Positions 48,676 through 59,625 are shown, counted from the first letter of the stretch. The stretch is 64,000 nucleotides of DNA from Escarpia spicata (GCA_963995525.1 OZ023211.1:60058738-60122737), one strand, 5' to 3'. The notes: generated by a model from the sequence alone, not told the origin. Program-made: numbers and translations.

Positions 48676-49937
48676 CACGACACTGACAGTTCTTTAGGCC
48701 AGGTTCGTGAAACGTTCTTACCGTAAGAAGTTTCGTTCTCAGATCGTGAACATCTTCTTGGATACACCTTATTGCTTACAACGCTCTTTGTCTTGTTTAC
48801 GATAGTTATGAGTTACATAATCTTCGTTAAACGTCCCGGTACTTTACTTCGCACGGTACGAACGAATCGTGAAACCGGTCTTGTTTCAAATAAAACTCTA
48901 TTACACGTCAGATCACATGCAACGGTGACGCACAGTTGCTGGAGTAAGTACCAAACTTGATATGTATTCATTTTATACCTGAGGCATGTCCAAAGAAACA
49001 AGTAACCTTTAGATTTGCAATGAGTAGATGATGAGTAGGGACCACGACCCAAGTAGTGTAAGGTGAATTCCAGTCACCGACTTGAATCCCAAATACACTA
49101 AATTAGCTCCTATGCATAACTAACATTATAATAAGTTTTCGAAATTACTGCATTTCATAGGCATCCAACTCGTTTTTTTCAGGATGGCTACTCAAAAGTA
49201 CCATCCAGCATGACTACTACCTTATCAGTAAATGTGTTTATTCAGACTTCTAAAAAAAGTGATACTGTAAATGCTGTTTACATGTTATGTGTTAATATGT
49301 GGACCACCAACTTATGAATGGGACCAAAAATGTTACATAGTCAAAGTTCCTGATGACCAACTTTTCAGTAGTTTAGTTACTCAGATGTGAGGGGGCGAAT
49401 AATCTACAGATGGATAGTGTCCATTCTGTATCACCCTACCTATTCCTTGTAATCAGTTGCTGTGTACATTTATGAGTACAGTTACTTAGTGTAATAAATT
49501 ACATCGCCATGTAATAATTACATTCCAGAATGCAATTGTCTGTAATGAAATAAATAAGAGCACTTGTGTCATTATCACCAATTTTATTAAAGAAATATAA
49601 AATCAAAACATGATATCAAAATACAGTGACTGTATATACAGTAGATACAGAAATTAAGAAGAAAAAACAAGTTATAATAAATTATGTGAAGGAATGTGAT
49701 GATGGAATGCCTTATTTGTAAGGATCAGTATCGGTTTACTAATGTACCAGTATGATTACCATGATTGGCCATTGCATTGTTACTAAAAACAACCAACACT
49801 TTACACAGGAAAAGCACTTTAAAGTTCACTGAATGCTACAGTCATAAGGTAAATAACAGCTGCTTACTAACAACATATAGACTGGTGTGTTACACCAGTT
49901 GTTTGCAGACATTTTATTAGATTAGCATGCACTATTA
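48676..49937. other. Non-coding; imperfect palindrome near left edge
   Basis: GAAACGTTCTTAC followed by CGTAAGAAGTTTC (about 48709-48735) is a near-perfect inverted repeat of the sort found at element ends. The rest to 49937 is AT-rich. No upstream exons for the plus-strand frame at 49950 could be recognised. Confidence 0.35.
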
Positions 49938-49945
49938 TTCACTGT

Positions 49946-50240
49946 AGGAATGAAAGCTAGATTGATGCTGTCTGCTCTGGCGTGGAACTACCGACCACGT
50001 CCCAGCCCAGACAAACCTGTTGAGATTGGTGTCATGTGGTCCAAAAGTCGCAAGCAATGGGTGCTGCATAACAGACCACAGCAGGTGAACCCACGTACCC
50101 ACCTACAAATGCTCACGGATCGAGTGACAGATGTGTTTATAAAGATATATCACACTGCATGCGATCACAATCACTGGGGCAGATGTCCCAAAAACCAGAG
50201 AAGGAGGATCTGCTGGCAGCAAGAGTCAGTCAATTTGTAA
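49946..50240 (+). pseudogene. Exon resembling a Kolobok-like transposase C-terminus
   Basis: The plus frame reads KARLMLSALAWNY, then about 20 residues on MWSKSRKQWVLHN, followed by a THLQMLTDRV helix and a basic Cys/His tail (CDHNHWGRC, KNQRRR). An R/K-x-x-x-L-x-AL-x-WN segment followed by W/FSKxxKQWV and a terminal helix is, as I recall it, the C-terminal pattern of transposases of the Kolobok type and related uncharacterised proteins. The frame is preceded by TTATTCACTGTAG (ending about 49947), a plausible splice acceptor, so it would be a terminal exon. An AATAAA follows near 50476. No catalytic part is found upstream. It lies tail-to-tail with the P2RX7-domain pseudogene. Family assignment is from memory of motif order and moderately sure at best. 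Confidence 0.4.
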
Positions 50241-50303
50241 AGAAACAGTAAATACTGCCACCACCAACCTACACCTTCATAGGTCACATGTACATTGTAT
50301 AGT

Positions 50304-52225
50304 TTAGTGTTCAAGTCCAGCGTGGTATCCCTCGTGTTGTCCCCCATCGGGGGCAGGGAACCTTGATCTCATTCCATGGCTGGCGCATGCTGGTAGAACT
50401 CTCTGTACCCTCCGTCCCAGCTTGCCATGGATCCATCAGTTAAACTGTATGTATGCAGCCCACCTGAGAGACCTGAAATAAATTAGGCTCAAATAAACAT
50501 CTGACATTGTAAATAGATGACATATAAAAATCGGTTCTATAACGACACCATTCCTTTATATAAATTGTTTACCATTAAACATGTGTTCTTCTGGAATAAA
50601 GCAAATATTGATAATTTTGCACTACAGAACAAATTATGACGGTGCAACAAACATTGTATCTATACGTTATGATAACTTAAGTGGAACCATTATAATTTGT
50701 TCTGTAGTGAGAGAGTATCACTTTATTCTTACAGTAGAATACAATAAAGTGTGAAACGATAACCCAAGTACATGTGTGAATATAGTAAATAACTATGTAT
50801 TGTAGTATATTGTAGCAGGCTTAGGTAAATAATGACCAATGGTTAAGGTACGACATATTGAAAATGAACACATTTATGTAGGATTACTTGCTGTTGAGAG
50901 GAATTTTATTTAGCAATTATTGTCATATTAGGGTGATGGTCATCATATTTAAATTAGTCTTGGGTCAAACCAGTGTGGTTCGTCTTTACATTTAGAAAGG
51001 GTGAATGGCGTTAGCCGGGCTAGTTTAAACAAGCATACGATTGAATTAGTTGTTTTGTTGGTGGTTTTATTCCAAGAGATTTTAAGGAGGTTGTCAGTCT
51101 TAGATTTGTTAGATTCAGATACATAGCCTCTGCAATCTATTTCAATGCATGTTAATTCTGATTTTATTCCGTTATTGTTTACATTATGGATTAGTGCGAC
51201 ATACTTGTTAGTTTTGAATACATGATCTTTCTTGATGTTAGGTTCAAATGGTAGTCAGTTCAATTATGTGAATTTGCTTAGCATGTGGATGGTAGATGAC
51301 GTATGGTAAGTCCACTAAGTAATTTCCCTGGAAGATTGTTAATAATTTGGGCATCAGGCATGATATTGCTGATAACATTATCTATATATATATTTGTATT
51401 GCTAGTGCTACTATGTTGTATTGTGTTCATTATTAATACATTTCAATAAATATTTAACAACACATTTCATTGGTCTTGTAACAATGCATGCACATATATA
51501 CGTACTTGTTTGTTGGACGGCGTAATTCCCATTCTGCAGCATCACTTGCTCCAAACAAAGAATTCTAAATCCCCTGCTCTTTATAATGCACAGCAATCCA
51601 CCTGTAACAAAGAATTAAGCTTTTAAATAATAGTTTTACACGAATGTTAAGCAAACATGGATTATTATTCTGAATTTTTTTCACAAAGAATGCATCACGA
51701 TCCTCTAACTGTATTCATCCCAGTATTATACCTGGGTCCATAGAAATATCATGCAGATTAAGGAAGGCTTTTTTGAAATGTGTCAATATTTGCACAAAAC
51801 GGTGGTCATTTTCTTTGTCACCAAAACAAATGGGGGCTCTGGCTGAAAAATGTTATTCATAAGAGCCAATGTAAACTTTTGGCAGAAAAATTGCAGTATG
51901 CATAAAGTTAAAAATAATCATCTACCTGCCATGTGTTTAAAAAGTAGTACTGCCACATATTGTTCATACTCTATCAGCTCTGACCTGTACAATTTTGGTT
52001 CACATGAATCATGGAACCATTCAACTACATTTCTTTTAAAAAGTGAAGGTACAGCCATGGGTGGTATTAGAAAATGGACATGTCGACATTTCGACTGCCC
52101 GTGGGCCTTCCTGTTCGTGCCCACCGGCACCCGCCTCTGCCGTATCTTCCATTGTTCTTGTGGTTCAAACCGGTAACCAGCTGCTTTGAAATCGATTTGG
52201 TTTTCGTTGTCTTCCGAAGAATTGG
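50304..52225 (-). pseudogene. P2RX7 C-terminal (ballast-type) domain gene, decayed
   Basis: Three minus-strand segments follow the P2RX7_C domain order. Segment A (about 52215-52080) gives SSEDNENQIDFKAAGYRFEP, then degenerate Cys-poor sequence where WCxCGxC would be expected. Segment B (about 51601-51502, preceded by TTTGTTACAG and followed by GTATAT) gives CIIKSRGFRILCLEQVMLQN. Segment C (about 50472-50304, preceded by TATTTCAG) gives AAYIQFN, a TGA stop, then WIHGKLGRRVQRVLPACA, RSRFPAPDG and GYHAGLEH before TAA. In vertebrate P2X7 this domain is the cytosolic, zinc- and nucleotide-binding ballast; invertebrates have many stand-alone copies. The TGA at 50438-50436 sits where the family usually has Arg, consistent with CGA decay. 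Segment A lacks an ATG. A working gene is unlikely. Confidence 0.7.
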
Positions 52226-52239
52226 AAAGCTATCTTATT

Positions 52240-52360
52240 TACACAGTCACAGCGCATGCGCACATAGTTTAATTGGTAAACTTACCATAGCGCCACCTAA
52301 CGGAGTTGGGAACAAATAGTACGCAGAAAAGTTACGACAGTGTGACGTCACTTTCTTCTA
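52240..52360. promoter_or_regulatory. Promoter-like cluster: NRF1, CTCF-like and CRE motifs
   Basis: Immediately upstream of the minus-strand P2RX7-type exon are GCGCATGCGC (52252-52261, NRF1 core), GCGCCACCTAACGG (52290-52303; complement fits 12 of 14 CTCF core positions) and TGACGTCA (52343-52350, perfect CRE). The spacing suits a CpG-type, possibly bidirectional promoter. No plus-strand gene to the right is apparent. Confidence 0.5.
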
Positions 52361-52768
52361 ACAATGGCGTAGTCCATAGAAATTCGGTAGTTGCGTGTTC
52401 AAAAATGTTTTCCTGGTAAACCGCTGACGTTAACAATTTGATTGTAGTTGGAAATTGTTAGTTTGTATTAACTCTTTTAGATGCTTAACACCAAAACGTT
52501 GCCTTTTGTTTTCCTTTAAACAAACTGTCAGGTCGGATGAATATGCTGAAGAAATACACGTGTAACAGCCTGTGGTGTTTGGTTGCCGTGCCATGTTTAT
52601 GATCACAACGCCAACACAGACAGCGACCAGACACCAGAAGGTCATAATGGGCAGGTGGTTCTCACACAAACAGGCTTTGTCATATGTACATAGCCACATT
52701 ATGACGGAAGGAGAAACGTGATCTATGAACTTAGAATCAGACACGCATGCTCGTTGAAAAGTACTGTT
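52361..52768. other. Non-coding, no gene recognised
   Basis: The 104-codon minus frame at 52430-52744 has a hydrophobic segment (VAVCVGVVIINMA) and several cysteines but no family motif I know. It could be a small exon or chance; I leave it unannotated. Confidence 0.3.
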
Positions 52769-53213
52769 TTTTCTGCATTGTGTTCTGATGTTGAGTCTAT
52801 CTAGGTGATGTCATATTGTGTTCTCTGCTTGGTGTTCTGATGTTGAGTCTATCTAGGTGATGTCATATTGTGTTCTCTGCTTGGTGTTCTGATGTTGAGT
52901 CTATCTAGGTGATGGCATATTGTGTTCTCTGCTTGGTGTTCTGATGTTGAGTCTATCTAGGTGATGGCATATTGTGTTCTCTGCTTGGTGTTCCGATGTT
53001 GAGTCTATCTAGGTGATATCATATTGTATTCTCTGCTTGGTGTTCCGATATTGAGTCTATCTAGGTGATGGCATATTGTGTTCTCTGCTTGGTTTTCCGA
53101 TGTTGAGTCTATCTAGGTGATGTCATATTGTGTTCTCTGCTTGGTGTTCCGATGTTGAGTCTATCTAGGTGATGTCATATTGTGTTCTCTGCTTGGTGTT
53201 CCGATGTTGAGTC
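52769..53213. repeat. 52-bp satellite, left flank block (about 8 copies)
   Basis: The unit is TGATGTCATATTGTGTTCTC followed by TGCTTGGTGTTC(T/C)GATGTTGAGTCTATCTAGG. TGTTC(T/C)GATGTTGAG starts at 52781, 52833, 52885 and on at exact 52-bp steps. Copies differ at one to three positions. It is homologous to the 52-bp block at 58.4-58.9 kb. Confidence 0.95.
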
Positions 53214-53744
53214 TAGATTTAACAAGATAAGATTTAACAAGATTGCCACCCAGAGAATTATCTCTAGAAGGCAGGTGGACAAGGAAGCCCTTTGGCTTAT
53301 CGAGATTCCAACCCTTTTATCTACGTGTATCCTGCCCTTCTAAGGTATGTGTCGCTTTTGTTTTTAAACATATTCACGTCACTAGCACCGATACAATCAG
53401 CAGATAATGTGTTCCATTCATTTACAATCCTTTGTAAAAATTAGAACTTTCTTATATCTAATCTACACTGCTCCTTTACTAATGTAACTTCATGTCCTCT
53501 AGTCCGTCTATCTTTCTTAACTGAGAACAAAATATTTCCATCCATATTTTCATAACCATTCAATATTTTAAACACACCTATCTGATCTCCTCCCAATCTC
53601 CTGGTCTCTAGTGTTGTTAAACCACATTCTTTTAGGCGTATTTCATAACTAAGATCCCTCAGTTTTTGTATAATTTTAGTTGCTCCTGTGTCCTCTTTCC
53701 AGCATATGTATGTCCTTATTGCAATATGGCCTCCACGCTTGTAT
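53214..53744 (-). mobile_element. 5'-truncated non-LTR retrotransposon (CR1/L2-like)
   Basis: Sits precisely between two satellite blocks. The minus strand encodes the end of a reverse-transcriptase ORF and finishes with a short tandem tail (TTGTTAAATC repeated, 53214-53250), as CR1/L2-type LINEs do instead of a poly(A). The 5' edge at about 53744 is in mid-ORF, as expected from incomplete reverse transcription. Confidence 0.75.
53321..53691 (-). pseudogene. LINE reverse-transcriptase ORF, C-terminal fragment
   Basis: The minus frame reads KLRDLSYEIRLKECGLTTLE, a TRRLGGDQIGVFKILNGYEN block, then TRGHEVTL, QCRLDIRKF, one TAA, and after it RIVNEWNTLSADCI and SVNMFK-like DVNMFKNK, ending RRAGYT. 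This is the standard C-terminal region downstream of the RT palm in Jockey/CR1-group LINEs (L-x-x-RR-RGDLI-x-x-FKI, RGH, C-R-L-D-x-R-K, RV-x-x-WN-x-L). The single in-frame stop plus truncation make it inactive. It supplies the orientation of the surrounding insertion. The exact clade cannot be set from this fragment. Confidence 0.85.
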
Positions 53745-56700
53745 CAATGTTATGTTGTATTATGTTTTCTGCATGGTGATCAGGTGTTAATTGACTCTGC
53801 CAACGTTATGTTGTATTGTGTTTTCTGCATGGTGATCAAGTGTTAATTGACTCTGTCAACGTTATGTTGTATTGTGTTTTCTGCATGGTGATCAAGTGTT
53901 AATTGACTCTGTCAACGTTATGTTGTATTGTGTTTTCTGCATGGTGATCAGGTGTTAATTGACTCTGTCAACGTTATGTTGTATTGTGTTTTCTGCATGG
54001 TGATCAAGTGTTAATTTACTCTGTCAACGTTATGTTGTATTGTGTTTTCTGCATGGTGATCAGGTGTTAATTGACTCTGCCAACGTTATGTTGTATTGTG
54101 TTTTCTGCATGGTGATCAAGTCTTAATTGACTCTGTCAACGTTATGTTGTATTGTGTTTTCTGCATGGTGATCAGGTGTTAATTGACTCTGCCAACGTTA
54201 TGTTGTATTGTGCTTTCTGCATGGTGATCAAGTGTTAATTGACTCTGTCAACGTTTTGTTGTATTGTGTTTTCTGCATGGTGATCAAGTGTTAATTGACT
54301 CTGTCAACGTTATGTTGTATTGTGTTTTCTGCATGGTGATCAAGTGTTAATTGACTCTGTCAACGTTATGTTGTGTTGTGTTTTCTGCATGGTGATCAAG
54401 TGTTAATTGACTATCAACGTTGTGTTGTGTTTTCTGCATGGTGATCAAGTGTTAATTGACGCTGTCAACGTTATGTTGTATTGTGTTTTCTGCATGGTGA
54501 TCAGGTGTTAATTGACTCTGCCAACGTTATGTTGTATTGTGTTTTCTGCATGGTGATCAAGTGTTAATTGACTCTGCCAACGTTATGTTGTATTGTGTTT
54601 TCTGCATGGTGATCAAGTGTTAATTGACTCTGTCAACGTTATGTTGTATTGTGTTTTCTGCATGGTGATCAAGTGTTAATTGACTCTGTCAACGTTATGT
54701 TGTATTGTGTTTTCTGCATAGTGATCAAGTGTTAATTTACTCTGTCAACGTTATGTTGTGTTGTGTTTTCTGCATGGTGATCAAGTGTTAATTGACTATC
54801 AACGTTGTGTTGTGTTTTCTGCATGGTGATCAAGTGTTAAATGACTCTGTCAACGTTATGTTGTATTGTGTTTTCTGCATGGTGATCAGGTGTTAATTGA
54901 CTCTGTCAACGTTATGTTGTATTGTGTTTTCTGCATGGTGATCAGGTGTTAATTGACTCTGCCAACGTTATGTTGTATTGTGTTTTCTGCATGGTGATCA
55001 AGTCTTAATTGACTCTGTCAACGTTATGTTGTATTGTGTTTTCTGCATGGTGATCAAGTGTTAATTGACTCTGTCAACGTTATGTTGTGTTGTGTTTTCT
55101 GCATGGTGATCAAGTGTTAATTGACTATCAACGTTGTGTTGTGTTTTCTGCATGGTGATCAAGTGTTAATTGACGCTGTCAACGTTATGTTGTATTGTGT
55201 TTTCTGCATGGTGATCAGGTGTTAATTGACTCTGCCAACGTTATGTTGTATTGTGTTTTCTGCATGGTGATCAAGTGTTAATTGACTCTGCCAACGTTAT
55301 GTTGTATTGTGTTTTCTGCATGGTGATCAAGTGTTAATTGACTCTGTCAACGTTATGTTGTATTGTGTTTTCTGCATGGTGATCAAGTGTTAATTGACAC
55401 TGTCAACGTTATGTTGTATTGTGTTTTCTGCATAGTGATCAAGTGTTAATTTACTCTGTCAACGTTATGTTGTGTTGTGTTTTCTGCATGGTGATCAAGT
55501 GTTAATTGACTATCAACGTTGTGTTGTGTTTTCTGCATGGTGATCAAGTGTTAATTGACTCTGTCAACGTTATGTTGTATTGTGTTTTCTGCATGGTGAT
55601 CAGGTGTTAATTGACTCTGTCAACGTTATGTTGTATTGTGTTTTCTGCATGGTGATCAGGTGTTAATTGACTCTGCCAACGTTATGTTGTATTGTGTTTT
55701 CTGCATGGTGATCAAGTCTTAATTGACTCTGTCAACGTTATGTTGTATTGTGTTTTCTGCATGGTGATCAGGTGTTAATTGACTCTGCCAACGTTATGTT
55801 GTATTGTGCTTTCTGCATGGTGATCAAGTGTTAATTGACTCTGTCAACGTTTTGTTGTATTGTGTTTTCTGCATGGTGATCAAGTGTTAATTGACTCTGT
55901 CAACGTTATGTTGTATTGTGTTTTCTGCATGGTGATCAAGTGTTAATTGACTCTGTCAACGTTATGTTGTGTTGTGTTTTCTGCATGGTGATCAAGTGTT
56001 AATTGACTATCAACGTTGTGTTGTGTTTTCTGCATGGTGATCAAGTGTTAATTGACGCTGTCAACGTTATGTTGTATTGTGTTTTCTGCATGGTGATCAG
56101 GTGTTAATTGACTCTGCCAACGTTATGTTGTATTGTGTTTTCTGCATGGTGATCAAGTGTTAATTGCCTCTGCCAACGTTATGTTGTATTGTGTTTTCTG
56201 CATGGTGATCAAGTGTTAATTGACTCTGTCAACGTTATGTTGTATTGTGTTTTCTGCATGGTGATCAAGTGTTAATTGACTCTGTCAACGTTATGTTGTA
56301 TTGTGTTTTCTGCATGGTGATCAAGTGTTAATTTACTCTGTCAACGTTATGTTGTGTTGTGTTTTCTGCATGGTGATCAGGTGTTAATTGACTCTGTCAA
56401 CGTTATGTTGTATTGTGTTTTCTGCATGGTGATCAAGTGTTAATTTACTCTGTCAACGTTATGTTGTATTGTGTTTTCTGCATGGTGATCAGGTGTTAAT
56501 TGACTCTGCCAACGTTATGTTGTATTATGTTTTCTGCATGGTGATCAAGTCTTAATTGACTCTGTCAACGTTATGTTGTATTGTGTTTTCTGCATGGTGA
56601 TCAGGTGTTAATTGACTCTGCCAACGTTATGTTGTATTGTGCTTTCTGCATGGTGATCAAGTGTTAATTGACTCTGTCAACGTTTTGTTGTATTGTGTTT

Positions 56701-58431
56701 TCTGCATGGTGATCAAGTGTTAATTGACTCTGTCAACGTTATGTTGTATTGTGTTTTCTGCATGGTGATCAAGTGTTAATTGACTTTGTCAACGTTATGT
56801 TGTGTTGTGTTTTCTGCATGGTGATCAAGTGTTAATTGACTATCAACGTTGTGTTGTGTTTTCTGCATGGTGATCAAGTGTTAATTGACGCTGTCAACGT
56901 TATGTTGTATTGTGTTTTCTGCATGGTGATCAGGTGTTAATTGACTCTGCCAACGTTATGTTGTATTGTGTTTTCTGCATGGTGATCAAGTGTTAATTGA
57001 CTCTGCCAACGTTATGTTGTATTGTGTTTTCTGCATGGTGATCAAGTGTTAATTGACTCTGTCAACGTTATGTTGTATTGTGTTTTCTGCATGGTGATCA
57101 AGTGTTAATTGACTCTGTCAACGTTATGTTGTATTGTGTTTTCTGCATGGTGATCAAGTGTTAATTTACTCTGTCAACGTTATGTTGTGTTGTGTTTTCT
57201 GCATGGTGATCAAGTGTTAATTGACTATCAACGTTGTGTTGTGTTTTCTGCATGGTGATCAAGTGTTAATTGACTATCAACGTTGTGTTGTGTTTTCTGC
57301 ATGGTGATCAAGTGTTAATTGACTCTGTCAACGTTATGTTGTATTGTGTTTTCTGCATGGTGATCAGGTGTTAATTGACTCTGCCAACGTTATGTTGTAT
57401 TGTGTTTTCTGCATGGTGATCAAGTGTTAATTGACTCTGCCAACGTTAAGTTGTATTGTGTTTTCTGCATGGTGATCAAGTGTTAATTGACTCTGTCAAC
57501 GTTATGTTGTATTGTGTTTTCTGCATGGTGATCAAGTGTTAATTGACTCTGTCAACGTTATGTTGTATTGTGTTTTCTGCATGGTGATCAAGTGTTAATT
57601 GACTCTGTCAACGTTATGTTGTGTTGTGTTTTCTGCATGGTGATCAAGTGTTAATTGACTATCAACGTTGTGTTGTGTTTTCTGCATGGTGATCAAGTGG
57701 TAATTGACTCTGTCAACGTTATGTTGTATTGTGTTTTCTGCATGGTTATCAGGTGTTAATTGACTCTGCCAACGTTATGTTGTATTGTGTTTTCTGCATG
57801 GTGATAAAGTGTTAATTGACTCTGCCAACGTTATGTTGTATTGTGTTTTCTGCATGGTGATCAAGTGTTAATTGACTCTGTCAACGTTATGTTGTGTTGT
57901 GTTTTCTGCATGGTGATCAAGTGTTAATTGACTCTGTCAACGTTATGTTGTGTTTTGTTTTCTGCATGGTGATCAAGTGTTAATTGACTATCAACGTTGT
58001 GTTGTGTTTTCTGCATGGTGATCAAGTGGTAATTGACTCTGTCAACGTTATGTTGTATTGTGTTTTCTGCATGGTTATCAGGTGTTAATTGACTCTGCCA
58101 ACGTTATGTTGTATTGTGTTTTCTGCATGGTGATAAAGTGTTAATTGACTCTGCCAACGTTATGTTGTATTGTGTTTTCTGCATGGTGATCAAGTGTTAA
58201 TTGACTCTGTCAACGTTATGTTGTGTTGTGTTTTCTGCATGGTGATCAAGTGTTAATTGACTCTGTCAACGTTATGTTGTGTTGTGTTTTCTGCATGGTG
58301 ATCAAGTGTTAATTGACTCTGTCAACGTTATGTTGTGTTGTGTTTTCTGCATGGTGATCAAGTGTTAATTGACTCTGTCAACGTTATGTTGTGTTGTGTT
58401 TTCTGCATGGTGATTAAGTGTTAAGTGACTA
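53745..58431. repeat. 56-bp satellite core with higher-order structure
   Basis: About 4.7 kb of tandem units TGTTGTATTGTGTTTTCTGC, ATGGTGATCAAGTGTTAATT, GACTCTGTCAACGTTA (56 bp), mixed with a shorter variant of about 46 bp (GACTATCAACGTTGTGTTGTG). The short variant, a TGACGCTG variant, a CTTTCTGC variant and an AACGTTTTG variant recur at fixed larger spacings: about 714 bp (54.4 to 55.1 kb) and about 833 bp (55.8 to 56.6 kb). Whole multi-unit blocks have thus been copied. Units are homologous to the 52-bp flank units but far more uniform. Confidence 0.95.
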
Positions 58432-58935
58432 TTTCCTCATGATGTCATATTGTGTTCTCGGCATGGTGTTATAGTGATTATTCTTTCTATGTGATGTCGC
58501 ACTGTGTTCTTTGCATGGTGTTCAGTGATGTCGTATTGTGCTCTCGGCATGGTGTTCGAGTGTTGTCCCTGTGTACGGAACGCAGTGGTGCAGTGGATGG
58601 AGCTTCGGACTCTCAACCGAGAGAACCCAGGTTCGAATCCTGTGCTGTCGTGTCGAACCATGGGCAAGTTCTTTCACTCTACGTTGTTCCAGTTAACTCA
58701 GCTGTGTGAATTAGTACATGGCTATAGACAGTGGTGTACGAATAGTCTTCGCGCTGTAATTGGAGCTGGATATTTTTTCGTGATGTCGTATTGTGTTCTC
58801 GGCATGGCGTTCAAGTGTTGACCCAGTGTACGTGATGTCGTATTGTGTTCTCGGCATGGCGTTCGAGTCTTGACCCAGTGTACGTGATGTCGTATTGTGT
58901 TCTTGGCTTGGTGTTTGAGTGTTGATTCTGTGTAC
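58432..58935. repeat. 52-bp satellite, right flank block, degenerate
   Basis: Diverged units TGATGTC(A/G)(T/C)A(T/C)TGTGTTCTC(G/T)GCATGG(T/C)GTTC(G/A)AGTGTTGA(C/T)CC(A/T)GTGTACG. Two clean 52-bp units lie at 58781-58884. The block contains a SINE insertion. Confidence 0.85.
58578..58780 (+). mobile_element. tRNA-derived SINE inserted in a satellite unit
   Basis: A pol III A box TGGTGCAGTGG (58586-58596) and a perfect B box GGTTCGAATCC (58630-58640) are 33 bp apart. The body continues with AAGTTCTTTCACTCTACGTT and CCAGTTAACTCAGCTGTGTG, a tail word that looks conserved in animal SINEs. The neighbouring intact 52-bp units give the empty site (TGTACG|TGATGTCG), which sets the insert at 203 bp exactly. 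No clear target duplication or A-tail. The absence of a tRNA-like acceptor stem argues against a true tRNA gene. Confidence 0.8.
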
Positions 58936-59377
58936 GTTCGGCTCGTCAGTAACAGTAAACTGGTTATGACAACACAACGTATTGATTGCAAATGTGTAAA
59001 TATATTCGTGTGAATTCGTAACTACAGTTAACTCTCACTTTCCAGGCTTCTCTTATAAGGAACACGTAAGGAACACAAGTTTATGAGGAACACATTTGAA
59101 TTGCCAAATCGGGCCTGTAAATCTGTTCTGTGTCCATACATATACGGACGATGGGATGTAGAGAAGAACCTGGCAAAGTCCTATGACGTTCCATACAGCG
59201 AGAATCAGCTGAAGTGAACGTGATTGAACGGGTCAACGTGAGAGTGAACGTGATAGAACGGGTCAACATAAGAGGGAACAGAACGATGGACCAACGATGC
59301 GACGCAATGCAGCAATAACCGATGAAGAAAATATGTACCAGTTACATAATAATAATAATGCCTCCTAACCTCGATTG
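58936..59377. other. Non-coding with a 30-bp duplicate
   Basis: GTGAACGTGATTGAACGGGT and CAACGTGAGA form a 30-bp unit repeated once (about 59215-59274). Nearby GGAACAC words repeat at 59058-59095. No gene. Confidence 0.6.
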
Positions 59378-59625
59378 CACACACGCACACACGCACACAC
59401 GCACACACGCACACACGCACACACGCACACACGCACACACGCACACACGCACACACGCACACACGCACACACGCACACACGCACACACGCACACACGCAC
59501 ACACGCACACTCACACACACATTGACACACACACACACATATACATACACGCACACGCACTCACACACACACACACGGACGCACACACCGCACACGCATA
59601 CCCGCACATACGTACACACGCACAT
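59378..59625. repeat. (ACACACGC)n octamer array and CA-rich tail
   Basis: A nearly pure 8-bp unit to about 59510, then degenerate CA/CG/TA alternation to 59625. It gives Thr-His and Cys-Val artefact frames. Alternating purine-pyrimidine sequence with CG steps is a strong Z-DNA former. Confidence 0.97.

Noticed and set aside
52430..52744. 104-codon minus frame with one hydrophobic segment
   Set aside because: A single hydrophobic stretch and scattered cysteines are not enough; no family pattern or homologous neighbour.
53745..58431. CRISPR-like array (regular repeats)
   Set aside because: Units abut with no unique spacers, and the genome is animal; it is a satellite.
58578..58660. A genuine tRNA gene
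   Set aside because: A and B boxes are present but no acceptor stem pairing or clean cloverleaf; a SINE body follows.
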